Origin: Oryzias latipes
Lineage: Eukaryota > Chordata > Actinopteri > Beloniformes > Adrianichthyidae
Assembly (NCBI RefSeq): GCF_002234675.1
Contig: NC_019869.2
Location: forward strand, 9,968,015 to 10,032,014
Direction: 5' to 3'
Length of the DNA: 64,000 nucleotides
Shown: one piece after another, positions 22,701 to 31,312 of the stretch
Layout of the letters: every line of letters begins with the position of its first letter
How positions within the stretch are numbered: the stretch's first letter is position 1
Program-made: the position numbers and the translations under genes
Notes under the pieces: model-generated
Database searches by the model: none
What the model saw: the letters and a program-made list of their open reading frames with translations, nothing else
Told to the model about the DNA's origin: nothing

Positions 22701-25700
22701 CTGTTCCTAAATTCGTCTTGAGAGCTGGTTGTCCCTGAGTTTATTACAGTTGTATTTGCATTAAGTTTCAATTTGACCCCTTTTTTGTCAGTAAAAAATG
22801 TGCATCTCTCACTCATTTTTGTGAGCCAGCTGTTCTCTTGAAAATTACTTTCTTAATTTGTCATTTGGTGCCAATTTGAATTCTTCTAAATGCAACTCTA
22901 CAATAAATGTTGTCCTTTAATGGGTTTGATTAAGGTTTCTTTAAAAAAAAAAAACCTCTTTAATTATAATGAAATGTTATGTTGTCATGCAGATGGTCCT
23001 TACAATTTGGAGGTGAACACTGACCAGGGCCTCCGGACAGGGGGGGTTTTCACCATCAACCCCGGAGAGCTGGTCTTCTTTGAATGCCAGGCCGACTCAA
23101 ACCCACCAAACAGTTATGTTTGGATTTCCAAGAGACACAACGAGACTCAGATCATTACGGAGGGCCCGCGTCTGGAAGTTCTATCCTACCGGTTGGCCCA
23201 AGCTGAAGACTATCTGTGCCGTGCCTTTAATAATGTGACAAAGAAACAAGACGAGGCCCAGTTCACTCTGGTGGTGGCCAGGTTCGGAACAGGTGGGTAA
23301 AACATGGCAAGAGGGAAAAGAGTGCGGGTGGGTTTTGGGAATCCTTTGACAACAGTTTGTTCTGGCAAAACAGTTTTGAGTTTTGAGGAAAACTACACTC
23401 ACTTTGGTAAGAAATAGAACAATAAAAAAGATCTTCCATTGCAGCTACATACTGAGAACAGTTCATGAAAATACAATAAAGCATAGATGGCCATTATAAC
23501 AGGTTTTATCTGGGTTGATTTATTTTAGCTCACATCTATGTTCGAGTTCAGTGACTGGGAAAGAAGCGGCGGATGACAGCTGTTGTGTTTGTTGACTGAG
23601 TTTATAGCATGTAGAGTTTCTGTGTACTGACATTGATATGTTGTCTTGGTGATACTGAGCAAGGCTGACTGATGACTTTTGCTGATACCGGCCATGATTT
23701 AAAATCCTGGGAAAAATGTGTCAACAACATTTGCCTTTCCCGTTTTTTGGATCCGACATGGAAATGTTTACAAATAACAACGTGCACACTGATACCAGGA
23801 AACTAAAAGTATTTTGTACTCTACATATTGGGTAAGTGATATTCTTAAGTCATGCTTAAAGTCCCTCTCCGGTGATCTTTTGATCTGTTTTAAAAGTGTT
23901 CCCAGTGGTCTTTTAATAATGATTATGCCATTTTTAGCTAAAATAAAAAAAAACTGTCATTTTCTAGGATAAAGTTTCTGCAGGGGTGGCAAGAGTTTAT
24001 TGGAGACTTCATTGAGTTATGGTGCAGAGTAAGCACACCCCTACTTCCCATCATCTGTCTGTTTACACACTCTTCTGCTAACTTACAGCTCCTTTACACC
24101 CCTCAACCTCACATTACCAGTGCAACAAAAATGGCGAGCAGAATCAGAGCTATCCAGCTGTACAAGTTAGAGCCAGATTCCAGCGTGGACAGGAAAAACA
24201 AAGACGTACATGGATCTATTTCTCTACAAGAGGATGCATCAGAATAGAGCGGAGCAGGGAGCTTGTGTCTTGCCATTGCATTTTACGTCACAAATACACT
24301 CATTTTCAAACTTTTTCCGTCTTATCCTGATTTGCAATGATTTGGATAAAGAAATGCCCTGAAAAATAAATTTAAGCTTAATTTTTTTCTATATATCTTC
24401 TCCATCATCAGAAAAATAGTATGTGTTCAAAACACCAACTCGATTTTCATTAGAGTCGGTCTCTAACGTGTTCTACCTCTCCCTTATTATATTTCTTCTC
24501 TAGACAAGTCATTTAAGTTATAAATTGGCCAATCAGATGCCTCAATAAAATAGTCTCACTTTTTGAGCATTTGAAATGTTTTAAAGATTCTCCTTTGCCT
24601 GCTTTTAAGTGGCAGGGGTGTGGACTTCTAAAAAGCTCAATCCGGATTAGTAAGAGTGGTGGTTGCCACAGAAACGAAAGACAAAACATATTTGGACCAG
24701 TTATGTTCACCGATATCATCTTGCTCCAACATGGCGGCATTCATATCACAGAAAAATGCAAGTGTGGTTTGAATCGGAAATAAAAAAAATTCTGTGGATG
24801 ATGTCACACTCCCTCAGTCCAGTTCCCTTATACATTCAATGTTTCAGCCTCTAAAAAACAAGGAAGAAAAAATACTAAAACTCTCAGCAAATCCAGTATT
24901 TTTAGTCATTATCAGCGTTTTGATCAAACTGTATAACTTCATAAGCTTTGTTTTAATGATTAAACGATAGACCCTGCACTTCCTTTTGTGTTGACAGACA
25001 GAGGGAAGCAAATCCAGGAGGCTGGCTCTGTGTTGCCGCTGGCAGCCATCAGTGTCTGCTGTTTGTTTATCATCGCCTGCATGTTGCTGTTCTTTGTCAG
25101 AAGAACCTGCCATCCTAAGAGAGGTTAAAAAGATCTTCATTTTCACTTTGACCCACATTTTTCTTTTCTAAAAAGCAAACAAGCTAATCTTTATTAAATG
25201 GGAGTTCAGACTGAACTGTAACGTCAAAATTCCACCAGCTACCGATTAAAAAAAAAAGTTATAATAAACTGAAGGCAATTTTATGGTCTGTGTGGTTGTT
25301 AATAATAATTTCTCGTTGTGTCTCCAATATTGACAGTGCTTATGAGCATTTACAACAGGTACGTAGCATAATCATTGTAGCAGCACAGAATCTTTCTTCT
25401 TTTGTTCTTTCTTGTAATCATGACTTCAGTTTTCCAAAATGTAGAAAACACTTGCCCTCTTAAAGATTATTTTGCAAAATTTGATTTTATTCTGGTGACG
25501 TTATTTTTTTATTGTGGGTCTTTTTATATGCATGGACTTCTAATTCTTCTTATGGACTTAACCAAGGTGTCTTTCTTTTGTCTAAAAGCAAACGACATCA
25601 TTCACATTAAAGGGTGTCTTTGTTTTTCTTTGCTTTTAAAGTTACAGTTTATGTACTGTATTTTGTGTGTCTTTGAGGTACTTTTGTGTAAAAATAACGT

Positions 25701-26950
25701 TTTTATGAAAGTTTGACAACTACTCACATTAATCTTAAATCAGGAAAGGGGCAAATATGTTTTTTTTTTTTTACCATCAATATACATTTTCATGCTTTTT
25801 GCATTGATTGATTGATTGATTCTCTTTTTTAGGCCATTTTCACAGCAGGATCGACCTCATCGCTCAGGTGAGCTTCTGTTTGTTCTATTTCAGTTGGCGA
25901 CAACAGAAAGATCACCAGTGTAACAGAGCTCGCTCTTGTTTTTACACTTCAACATTTATTTATATCATAGACCTTCTTATTAAAGAATGTAAAATTAATG
26001 GACAGTTGGGTCCATGTTTTGTGTCATAGTCAACGGTTGTGTCCAAATTCCTTCACGACCCCTACATAGTGCACTATATAGTGCACTTGCATATTCGTAG
26101 TGCCGTCTGAATCTACGGTTCCAAAATCCAGAAATTTCCCAGAAATCTCTGCAAAAAACCAGTGTGCATATATGCTCACTAGATTGGCGAATACAGACCA
26201 AAAAGCATTGCATTTTAACGATTTCTGTGAAATAAATATATTTACTTTATTTATTTTTTTATAAACCATCCAAGCAATATCAGAGCAGAGTGGATTCATA
26301 AGCAGTCTTCACAAAGTTTCCATATTTAATAAGTTCTTACTTTTGAAAATCTGTGAAGTCATATTTACTGTTCAAAGAAAAAAATATAGATAACATGGTG
26401 TCTGAGTTATTTTTAAGGACTAGGGCACCAAATAGATAGTCGCACACTATACAGTGTTTTTTAGCAGTTAGTGAGTAGGAAGGGAATTCGGACATACCAA
26501 AAGTCTTTCTTGAGGGAAAAAAAGTTTAGGATATAAAAACGTAGGGACATTAAAGGAAACAAGACTTTGATATTGTTCCCAATTCAACACTTTTTAATTC
26601 TCTCTTAATAATCAGTTTAGGAGGAGATAATACTTCCCTGAATAAAAGCCAAAGTTGCTCTGACATTTAGAATCTACATCAACAGGTCATGAAGATGCAA
26701 CTGAAGACTTTGGCATCTATGAGTTTGTGTCCCTACCAGGAAAAATGGACTCTACACAGGTCTTTAACCATGCTAATCGGAATTTAAATAGGAGGGAGCA
26801 ACATTTTTAAATTCTTACTTTTCTGTTCCTTTCTTTCAGGCGTCCTGTAGATCTCTTTCTCATTTCGAGTCCGGTCAGGATTCACACACTACGATCTACG
26901 ACGTGATCAGACATGTTCCTGAAAACCAGTGCCAAAGTTTGTTGATGTAA
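16692..26950 (+). CDS. hepacam2: HEPACAM family member 2, complete coding region of nine exons
   Basis: Joined exons 16692-16749, 20022-20381, 20464-20751, 22993-23292, 24998-25123, 25337-25358, 25833-25867, 26686-26759 and 26840-26950 give 1374 nt, a 457-residue protein (human about 462). All junctions are GT/AG and keep phase. Order: signal peptide 1-20; Ig1 about 20-139; Ig2 140-235; Ig3 236-335 with the family block GPYNLEV near its start; membrane helix about 347-369; cytoplasmic tail with HEDATEDFGIYEFV and SGQDSHTTIYDVI, which match the human C-terminus as I recall it. Ig2 and Ig3 have the B- and F-strand cysteine pair (TWTC/YRC; FEC/YLC). Ig1 has neither, as in human. Several N-x-S/T sites (NIS, NQT, NVT, NET, NVT) fit an extracellular glycoprotein. 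Known for the family: Ig cell-adhesion type protein; mammalian HEPACAM2 (MIKI) is also reported at Golgi and centrosome in mitosis. Its function in fish is inferred only. Confidence 0.95.
18650..18915 (+). mobile_element. Family A MITE, copy 3 (hepacam2 intron 1)
   Basis: CTTTCAAGTGGTAGGGGTGTGGACTCC, CTCCAACATGGCAG, GATGTCACAC and the terminus CAGTCCAGTTCTCATATACATTCAAGG. It has the same block order as 6655-7081 but starts later (5' part lost). It is antisense-neutral to the host gene and shows no splice-like exonisation. Confidence 0.75.
19555..19805 (+). mobile_element. tRNA-derived SINE (hepacam2 intron 1)
   Basis: Contains a Pol III B-box-like GGTTCGGTTCCTGG (about 19597-19610), then AAGACGCTGAACCCCACAATGCTCCTGGTGGTTATAG and CATCAGTGTGTGAATGG, and ends with AAGGTAGGAGAACACTGTATAAG. 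The same body is at 43935-44180. The A-box is decayed (CCTCTGATGAGAATG remains of the head). Confidence 0.75.
20022..20381 (+). CDS. hepacam2: hepacam2 exon 2, Ig domain 1
   Basis: Encodes residues 20-139, from GVSCELIHIP through ...KTVAVTVD. V-type Ig fold by position: RGESLLLPVETRF at strand B, WSY at strand C, and DSEGDYHLSLNI at strand F. Both canonical disulfide positions are non-cysteine (P-V-E-T and H-L-S), as recalled for human HEPACAM2. Glycosylation sites NIS and NQT are present. The acceptor is CTAACTCAG, the donor GTGAGA; phase 1 at both ends, typical of Ig-domain exons. Confidence 0.95.
20464..20751 (+). CDS. hepacam2: hepacam2 exon 3, Ig domain 2 (C2 type)
   Basis: Encodes residues 140-235. 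C2-set features: ANVTWTCSVNTGT (strand B Cys), EFRWFRDNAEL (strand C Trp), and KEDKGTYRCKVKNP (strand F D-x-G-x-Y-x-C). Flanked by an 82-bp intron upstream (acceptor CCAACAG) and donor GTGAGT downstream. Phase-1 boundaries. Confidence 0.95.
20823..21058. mobile_element. hAT-like MITE, degenerate copy (hepacam2 intron 3)
   Basis: Begins CAGTGGCGGAGCTAGAAC and ends ...AATAGCTCAGCCCTCG, and shares an internal CTCAAAAATTGGGGGCAGT block with the element at 21893-22362. A possible 8-bp duplication (CTTTTGGA / CTTTTTTT) agrees only in its first five bases. Coding-free. Confidence 0.6.
21893..22362. mobile_element. hAT-like MITE with 8-bp target duplication (hepacam2 intron 3)
   Basis: Terminal inverted repeats: CAGTGGCGGAGCTAC at the left and GTAGCTCTGCCCCTG at the right (complement CAGGGGCAGAGCTAC). 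The flanks are TCTTCTTT (21885-21892) and TCCTCTTT (22363-22370), matching at 7 of 8 positions, the duplication length of hAT transposons. No transposase coding is left. Confidence 0.8.
22432..22612 (-). mobile_element. LINE-type 3' tail, reversed (hepacam2 intron 3)
   Basis: Starts with ATTCAATTCAATTCAAATTTATTTATATAG (complement of ...CTATATAAATAAAATTGAATTGAAT) and runs to GGCATCCCTGCCCTTAGACCCTCC. It is the reverse complement of the plus-oriented tails at 49265-49378 and 57360-57540, where TATTGGGCTATATAAATAAA and GGAGGGTCTAAGGGCAAGGATGCC occur. The exact LINE family is uncertain. Confidence 0.65.
22616..22678. repeat. Perfect 22-bp inverted repeat, potential hairpin
   Basis: Left arm 22616-22637 and right arm 22657-22678 are exact reverse complements (arm begins TGCAAGGATTATAATAATGA), with a 19-bp AT-rich spacer that is itself partly self-complementary. 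It sits directly at the inner edge of the LINE tail, inside intron 3 of hepacam2. Confidence 0.85.
22993..23292 (+). CDS. hepacam2: hepacam2 exon 4, Ig domain 3
   Basis: Encodes residues 236-335. DGPYNLEVNTDQGLRTG is the diagnostic HEPACAM2 block, followed by ELVFFECQADSNPPNSY (strand B Cys), VWISK (strand C Trp) and AEDYLCRAFNNVTKKQDEAQ (strand F Cys). Acceptor TGTCATGCAG, donor GTGGGT. This domain separates HEPACAM2 (three Ig) from HEPACAM (two Ig). Confidence 0.95.
23862..24462 (+). mobile_element. Family B repeat, copy 4, most complete (hepacam2 intron 4)
   Basis: Near full length. The left end TTAAAGTCCCTCTCCGGTGATC and the right end ...TTTTCATTAGAGTCGGTCTCTAA form an imperfect terminal inverted repeat bounded by TTAA-like ends. 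The ATG at 24131 opens a short frame, M-A-S-R-I-R-A-I-Q-L-Y-K-L-E-P-D-S-S, followed by K-N-K-D-V-H-G-S and then E-D-A-S-E and a stop. Copies 3, 5 and 6 repeat the same peptide order. Confidence 0.75.
24515..24841 (+). mobile_element. Family A MITE, copy 4 (hepacam2 intron 4)
   Basis: TTGGCCAATCAGATGCCTCA, GGCAGGGGTGTGGACTTC, CTCCAACATGGCGGC, GATGATGTCACACTCCC and the terminus CAGTCCAGTTCCCTTATACATTCAATG at 24815-24841. It lies only about 50 bp from the end of the family B copy. Confidence 0.75.
24998..25123 (+). CDS. hepacam2: hepacam2 exon 5, transmembrane helix
   Basis: Encodes residues 336-377. A short stalk (DRGKQIQEAG) leads into a hydrophobic stretch (about 347-369, SVLPLAAISVCCLFIIACML onward), then RRTCHPKR, the basic stop-transfer signal that sets a type I topology. 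Acceptor TTGACAG, donor GTTAAA (weak). Phase 1 on both sides. Confidence 0.93.
25337..25358 (+). CDS. hepacam2: hepacam2 exon 6, 22-nt microexon
   Basis: TTGACAG / 22 nt / GTACGT encodes V-L-M-S-I-Y-N plus two bases, starting the cytoplasmic tail. It is required to convert the phase-1 end of exon 5 to the phase-2 start of exon 7. Skipping it would shift the frame. It resembles the human tail only loosely at this point. Confidence 0.8.
25833..25867 (+). CDS. hepacam2: hepacam2 exon 7, 35-nt cytoplasmic exon
   Basis: Encodes R-P-F-S-Q-Q-D-R-P-H-R-S plus one base, from acceptor TCTTTTTTAG to donor GTGAGC. A GATT tandem run (about 25804-25820) lies just upstream of its polypyrimidine tract. It is called from reading-frame continuity between exon 6 and the strongly conserved exon 8. 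Confidence 0.8.
26035..26498. mobile_element. Inverted-repeat MITE (hepacam2 intron 7)
   Basis: The left end GGTTGTGTCCAAATTCCTTC and right end GAAGGGAATTCGGACATACC (complement GGTATGTCCGAATTCCCTTC) match at about 17 of 20 positions. Sub-terminal blocks CACTATATAGTGCAC and CACACTATACAGTG are also related. I could not identify a target duplication. The superfamily is not assigned. Confidence 0.65.
26686..26759 (+). CDS. hepacam2: hepacam2 exon 8, conserved tail block
   Basis: Encodes residues 397-421: GHEDATEDFGIYEFVSLPGK and then MDSTQ. The H-E-D-A-x-x-D-F-G-I-Y-E-F-V block is nearly identical to human HEPACAM2 as I recall it, which anchors the identification. Acceptor CAACAG, donor GTCTTT (non-optimal); ends in phase 0. 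Confidence 0.93.
26840..26950 (+). CDS. hepacam2: hepacam2 exon 9, C-terminus and stop
   Basis: Encodes residues 422-457 plus TAA: SGQDSHTTIYDVIRHVPENQ near the end. T-I-Y-D-V-I (Tyr 441) fits TxYxxI, the immunoreceptor tyrosine switch consensus. The acceptor is TTTCTTTCAG. Confidence 0.93.
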   Translation, partial: ASCRSLSHFESGQDSHTTIYDVIRHVPENQCQSLLM

Positions 26951-27143
26951 GCAGTAGCTGGATATGAAATGCTTCCAGGCATAGACGTCTATGTAGCCTT
27001 ATTTTCAAAAGCTTCTATCTAAAATGGACCCACATCGGGGTTCTGTGTCCATTTCAGTTGTAAATGATGTAAAAGAGACTAAATCAGACTATGCACTGTT
27101 ATTGTTTTGGATTTAGGACTGTTTTTAGTGAGTTTTACGTGGT

Positions 27144-27149
27144 AATAAA
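27144..27149 (+). terminator. Candidate poly(A) signal for hepacam2
   Basis: AATAAA 194 bp past the stop codon, the first canonical hexamer downstream. Others follow near 28687 and 28877, so a longer 3' UTR is possible. Transcript data are needed to choose. Confidence 0.35.
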
Positions 27150-27589
27150 TGACTTAATGTTCATGCATTAAGCAAATAGATTATTATTTAATTCTAATAT
27201 AATATACACGATTCGAATAATATATTTTTAAATTTTTCACACAAAGGTGAAAAATGACTTTAATTAAGCAAGACTGAGTTCTGTACATCTGAATGATGAG
27301 ACTGTGAAAACTACTGAAACCAAAAGTGGGATTTTTGATCCTCTAATTCTCATCTCAGAATCCTCAGATAGGGAAATAGTCTCCTGGAGAAGTGTTAAGT
27401 AAAGGAAGTTTCTTGTATAAAAAACATTTTAATTGACTGTAAATTCTGTACATGAAATGTTCTACAAATGCTTTATGTGTGATGTGATATCAGTATGTTT
27501 CATTTTAATGACTTGTGTCCTGAAAAATACTTCAAACTAGCTGGGGAACTCAAAGAAGAAAAAACTAATCAAAACATTAAAATAAATAA

Positions 27590-27665
27590 ATATAAAAATA
27601 ACTAAATAAACAAACAAACAAACGAATGAATGAATGAATGAATAAAATAATAAATAAATAAATAA

Positions 27666-27745
<80 letters not shown>
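27590..27745. repeat. Compound microsatellite
   Basis: Successive arrays of AAAC, GAAT and AAAT units run into about 38 TA units (27668-27740) and a short CACACA end. Apparent poly-Tyr-Ile frames on both strands are artefacts of this array. Confidence 0.95.
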
Positions 27746-27747
<2 letters not shown>

Positions 27748-29792
27748 TTTTTTTCAGGGGTTTAGTTTTCATGCTTAAAGTGCTCTTTTTCCCCCCTGGC
27801 GCTATGCCTTCAAATGATTTTTTACCATGGCTGTTTAAATGTGGAAATCTAGTAACTGATAGCTAAAGACATAAAAAAAATAGGATTCTTTCAGACTTTG
27901 GACACTTACTCTACACTCTTAAATCAGGGAAAGACTATTTCTTGGTAACAAAAGTCTGCTTTCTGCTTCATTGCAATTTTTTTTTCTTCCAAATGGCCTC
28001 ACTCTTTCAGAGACGCCAAACTGCTCAGGATGCTGACTTTGAGCATTTCTATGTGTGTATGGATCTTAGTATGTAATGTAACAGCAGAGGGAAAATGAAA
28101 AGCCTATGCAGCGTCAAAAACGGTTGCTGAAAAGAAGTATTTTCTGTTCAAACTTTGGGTTCTGTTACAAACTTTTTAGCTGACATAAAAAGTACACTCT
28201 CAAGAAAAGAGAATCACACTCTTGAGATTCTCAGGTTTCACAGAACTGCAGCCAGATCATCAGAACTTCAGCAGAAATGATAGCCTGCCATGCCCACCAA
28301 TCTGCAGCAATGACCACACTGGGATGCTGACTCTCCATAGTTTGTTAAACTGGGTTTCTTTCTGTTGTTGGGGGATGAAGACCTTTCTGTGTTTTGACCA
28401 GAGTCAGGGTAAATGTCACTGACAGGACTTGATCCGGGAATACCTGTGGTGTCATTCTAGAGCCAAACACAGTGACTCAACACTTGAATCTCTTGTTTTA
28501 CATTTAAATTGCAAAAAAAGAAGCAATTTTAAATCAGATAAGAGATTCCAGATCACCATACCTTTCTTTACATTTTTGTTAGTAAAGGCTTTCTGTACTT
28601 GAACCCAAATGTAGCACATTTTTTCTGCTCTGCTTACGTTGTAAAAGAAAATATCTTAAAAAAAATGAATTGTACTTAAAAAAAATGAATAAATCGTACA
28701 GTTTGCAGTTGCATGCTGTTTTGTACTTTATTAAAGACAAAGCTATTTATTATACTGTGTGTCTTGCTGTTTTTGGTTTGTCAAAGTTTTTCCAGGATTT
28801 ATTTTAAATTTGCTATTCTTTAAATATGGCAAACTGTTGTTTTGATGGTTTATCACCAGTGATCACATCTTACATAAATAAATGACTTGTATTTGTTTTT
28901 CAGAGATGTCAGCAGGGTGTGTGTTTGAGAGCATTTGGTATGTTGGTGTGCTGCATGGCCGGCACGGTGCAGATTGGCTGCAACAGACGGACGGTTGGCA
29001 TGTGGCAGAGTGCACTCCACCCACTTCTACTGACACCTTGTCACGAGTTCACATGCATGGGTTAAGGTTTTTTTTTGTTTCATGTACATAAATGCATGTA
29101 AAAAAGAAAAATATAGATTTAGGCGAGGCTGAAAAATGTAATAACTTTATTCTAAAAATAGACCATTCCAGAGGTTGGTTTCTATGATATTGCTTTTTTT
29201 TATATAGGAAACATATCAGGAAAATAATTTCATTCCAATTTTAACAGCTAAAAGAAATGAATGCATTGATACAAATGATGTCCACATAGTGGAAAATAAA
29301 GTGTGGTATGTCATAATTCTTCCTGGCACAACTGGCTTATCGGACCTTGCTCTAATTATAGCTCATAAACTGAAAAACTGAGTGAGCTCAGTCTCGATTG
29401 TGGCATCTCCGGGTAGAGACGCCATCTGTTCCGTCTAAGTGTATACTTTGAGGGCGGCTTCACAAACAGCAGTGGAGTAAATCCACCGAAGAGAGCGGCC
29501 TCACCTTCATTTGACTGGGAAATAGCTAGAGGAACCAGGAACTGGATCTCACTGAGTCTGCAGCAAATTGATGCTTTCAATCAAGTGCTGTTCTCTGAGA
29601 GCATGAGTATTTACAGAAAAAGATGAATTAGTTGTCATTACTTTGAATAATTTTACAATGTAAAGTCAAAGGCAGATTGAGTTGGGTCAACAGAATTGCA
29701 AAATAGATAAATAAAAGCCCTAGGTCTTGATTGCTAAAATTTAAAACTAGATTTGATTTAAATTACATTAAAAAAAAATCCGGAGAACTAAA
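27746..29792. other. Intergenic between hepacam2 and vps50, possibly long 3' UTR
   Basis: No coding exon recognised. Part may be hepacam2 3' UTR if a distal poly(A) site (AATAAA near 28687) is used. Short open frames at 28882-29091 and on the minus strand at 29356-29580 have balanced base composition but no domain or splice partners. Confidence 0.4.
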
Positions 29793-30406
29793 TACCGTAT
29801 TTTCCGGACTCGCTCCGGAGTATAAGTCGCACCAGCCCAAAAATGCATTAAAAAGTAGAAAAAAACACAGATAAGTCGCACTGGACTATAAGTAACATCT
29901 TGACGTGAAATTTATTTGACAAAATCTGAGACCAAGATATAATAACTTGCACAACCTCATATGACACAATCATAGCAGACTGTTTATCTCATAATTTCAC
30001 AGTAATCGTTCTCATACTTATTTATTTATCCCTTTCATGAAGCATCTTTGGCCAACTAATACTCTGTTTTCATCCTGTATTTGTAGAAACAGTTGTCATT
30101 TTTATTGCATTTCTGAATCTATGAAATCATTGGAAAATAGAATATTATGTTGTTAGCCTTCAAGATCTTACTGTAAAAAAGTTTGCTGATTCTCTGAGTC
30201 ACTTAACATACTCTTAACACTTAACATACCTCATACATCAAATTGACCCAGGAACATCATCTCTGTTCCTCACAAATGAACATAACAGGAGCGTTAACAA
30301 TGTATTTATTTCAATTTATTTCTAATATAAGTCGCTGCGGAGTATAAGTCGCACCCCTTGCCAAACTATGAAAAAAAGGGCGACTTATAGTCCGGAAAAT
30401 ACGGTA
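29793..30406. mobile_element. 614-bp element with perfect 18-bp terminal inverted repeats
   Basis: Left end TACCGTATTTTCCGGACT (29793-29810); right end is its exact reverse complement (30389-30406). Sub-terminal inverted copies of GTATAAGTCGCACC flank an AT-rich, non-coding centre. The outermost TA on both sides could itself be the target duplication, so the superfamily (mariner-like with TA, or hAT-like) is open. Confidence 0.85.
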
Positions 30407-31115
30407 AATGAAAAACATGTTTGAGTGTTGTTACTACAGTGTTTTGGGTGTTTTTAATTGAGTAAAGGAGATTTCTGTCAGCAAAATATAATTGATATAA
30501 AAAGTTCACTTGTATAAATGAATAAGGGAAAATTTTACATTTTGTTTTGACCACATGACACAAACAAACAGCATTTTCGTAGTCTTCCTTGTCTCCATGC
30601 AGCCTCATTATTTCTTAATATTGAATTAATTAAAATTTCATGCTGGATGAATATTGTTCTTCCATTAGTTATTTTATAATTTAATGTGGATTACAATGTT
30701 TTTAAAGAATGCAAGCAAGTTTTTCCCACATTTATTTACGTTCATTCAAACTTTAAAAAGTAGTCAACTTTACGGAAAATGAGCCAGTACACTTGAAATT
30801 TTTATATACCATCTATATATTGTGAACCTAAAATATTCTAATTTAGTCTGAAGAAGACTTCAGTTACAATAGTTCCTAACTACGTGTGGTCTGTACTGTA
30901 CTTGCTATTTTGACACTCATACACTTAATTAAATAAACTTAACATGTACTACTTTTTGCTAAGGGGAAACTGACTATTTAAACGTTTACTTTTGTAAACG
31001 TTTACTTTTGTTTTTGTTTGCTGAATTAAATATGTTTTAGAATGCAGTTATACCTCTTACTTAAGTACAGTATTTGTCTGATTCGACTAGGAAAAATACA
31101 GGAGATAATACCTAC
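30407..31115. other. AT-rich spacer upstream of vps50
   Basis: No repeats recognised apart from a direct AAACGTTTACTTTTGT duplication near 30980-31010. No coding signal. Confidence 0.45.
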
Positions 31116-31134
31116 ACTACATTTCCCAGAATGC
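31116..31134 (+). promoter_or_regulatory. ZNF143/THAP11-type (SBS) motif in the vps50 promoter
   Basis: ACTACATTTCCCAGAATGC matches the long ACTACAATTCCCAGAATGC consensus at 18 of 19 positions. In vertebrates this motif marks promoters of housekeeping genes close to the start site. It lies 146 bp upstream of the vps50 ATG. Confidence 0.7.
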
Positions 31135-31164
31135 TTTAGAATGTTTCCGGATTTTACAACTCCT

Positions 31165-31174
31165 GTCACGTGAC
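31165..31174. promoter_or_regulatory. CLEAR-type palindromic E-box in the vps50 promoter
   Basis: GTCACGTGAC is the perfect palindromic core bound by TFEB/TFE3/MITF and USF. It is placed 31 bp after the ZNF143-type site and 106 bp before the ATG. Given the endosomal role of VPS50, TFEB control is an attractive inference, but USF binding would give the same motif. Confidence 0.55.
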
Positions 31175-31182
31175 AGTCAACC

Positions 31183-31217
31183 ATGGCTACCCTCTCGTAA
31201 TGATGTACAATAGATAA
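31183..31217 (+). promoter_or_regulatory. Two minimal upstream open reading frames before vps50
   Basis: ATG-GCT-ACC-CTC-TCG-TAA at 31183-31200 sits in a good context (ACC before the ATG, G at +4). ATG-TAC-AAT-AGA-TAA follows at 31203-31217. They would be in the leader only if transcription starts upstream of 31183; the start site is not visible. Confidence 0.3.
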
Positions 31218-31279
31218 AAAAGAGGCTCTTTCGATACTTTAATAATTAAATTTGTCTACTCAAACAAGTTGGACTAACC

Positions 31280-31312
31280 ATGCAGAAAATCAAGTCACTT
31301 ATGGCCCGTCAG
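31280..31312 (+). CDS. vps50: vps50 exon 1
   Basis: Encodes [11 protein letters not shown]; human has T for the A at position 9 as recalled. The ATG is in CTAACCATGC (A at -3). The donor CAG/GTGAGT is ideal; phase 0. Confidence 0.95.

Noticed and set aside
27537..27866. Tyr-Ile repeat proteins on both strands
   Set aside because: Direct translation of the TA microsatellite.
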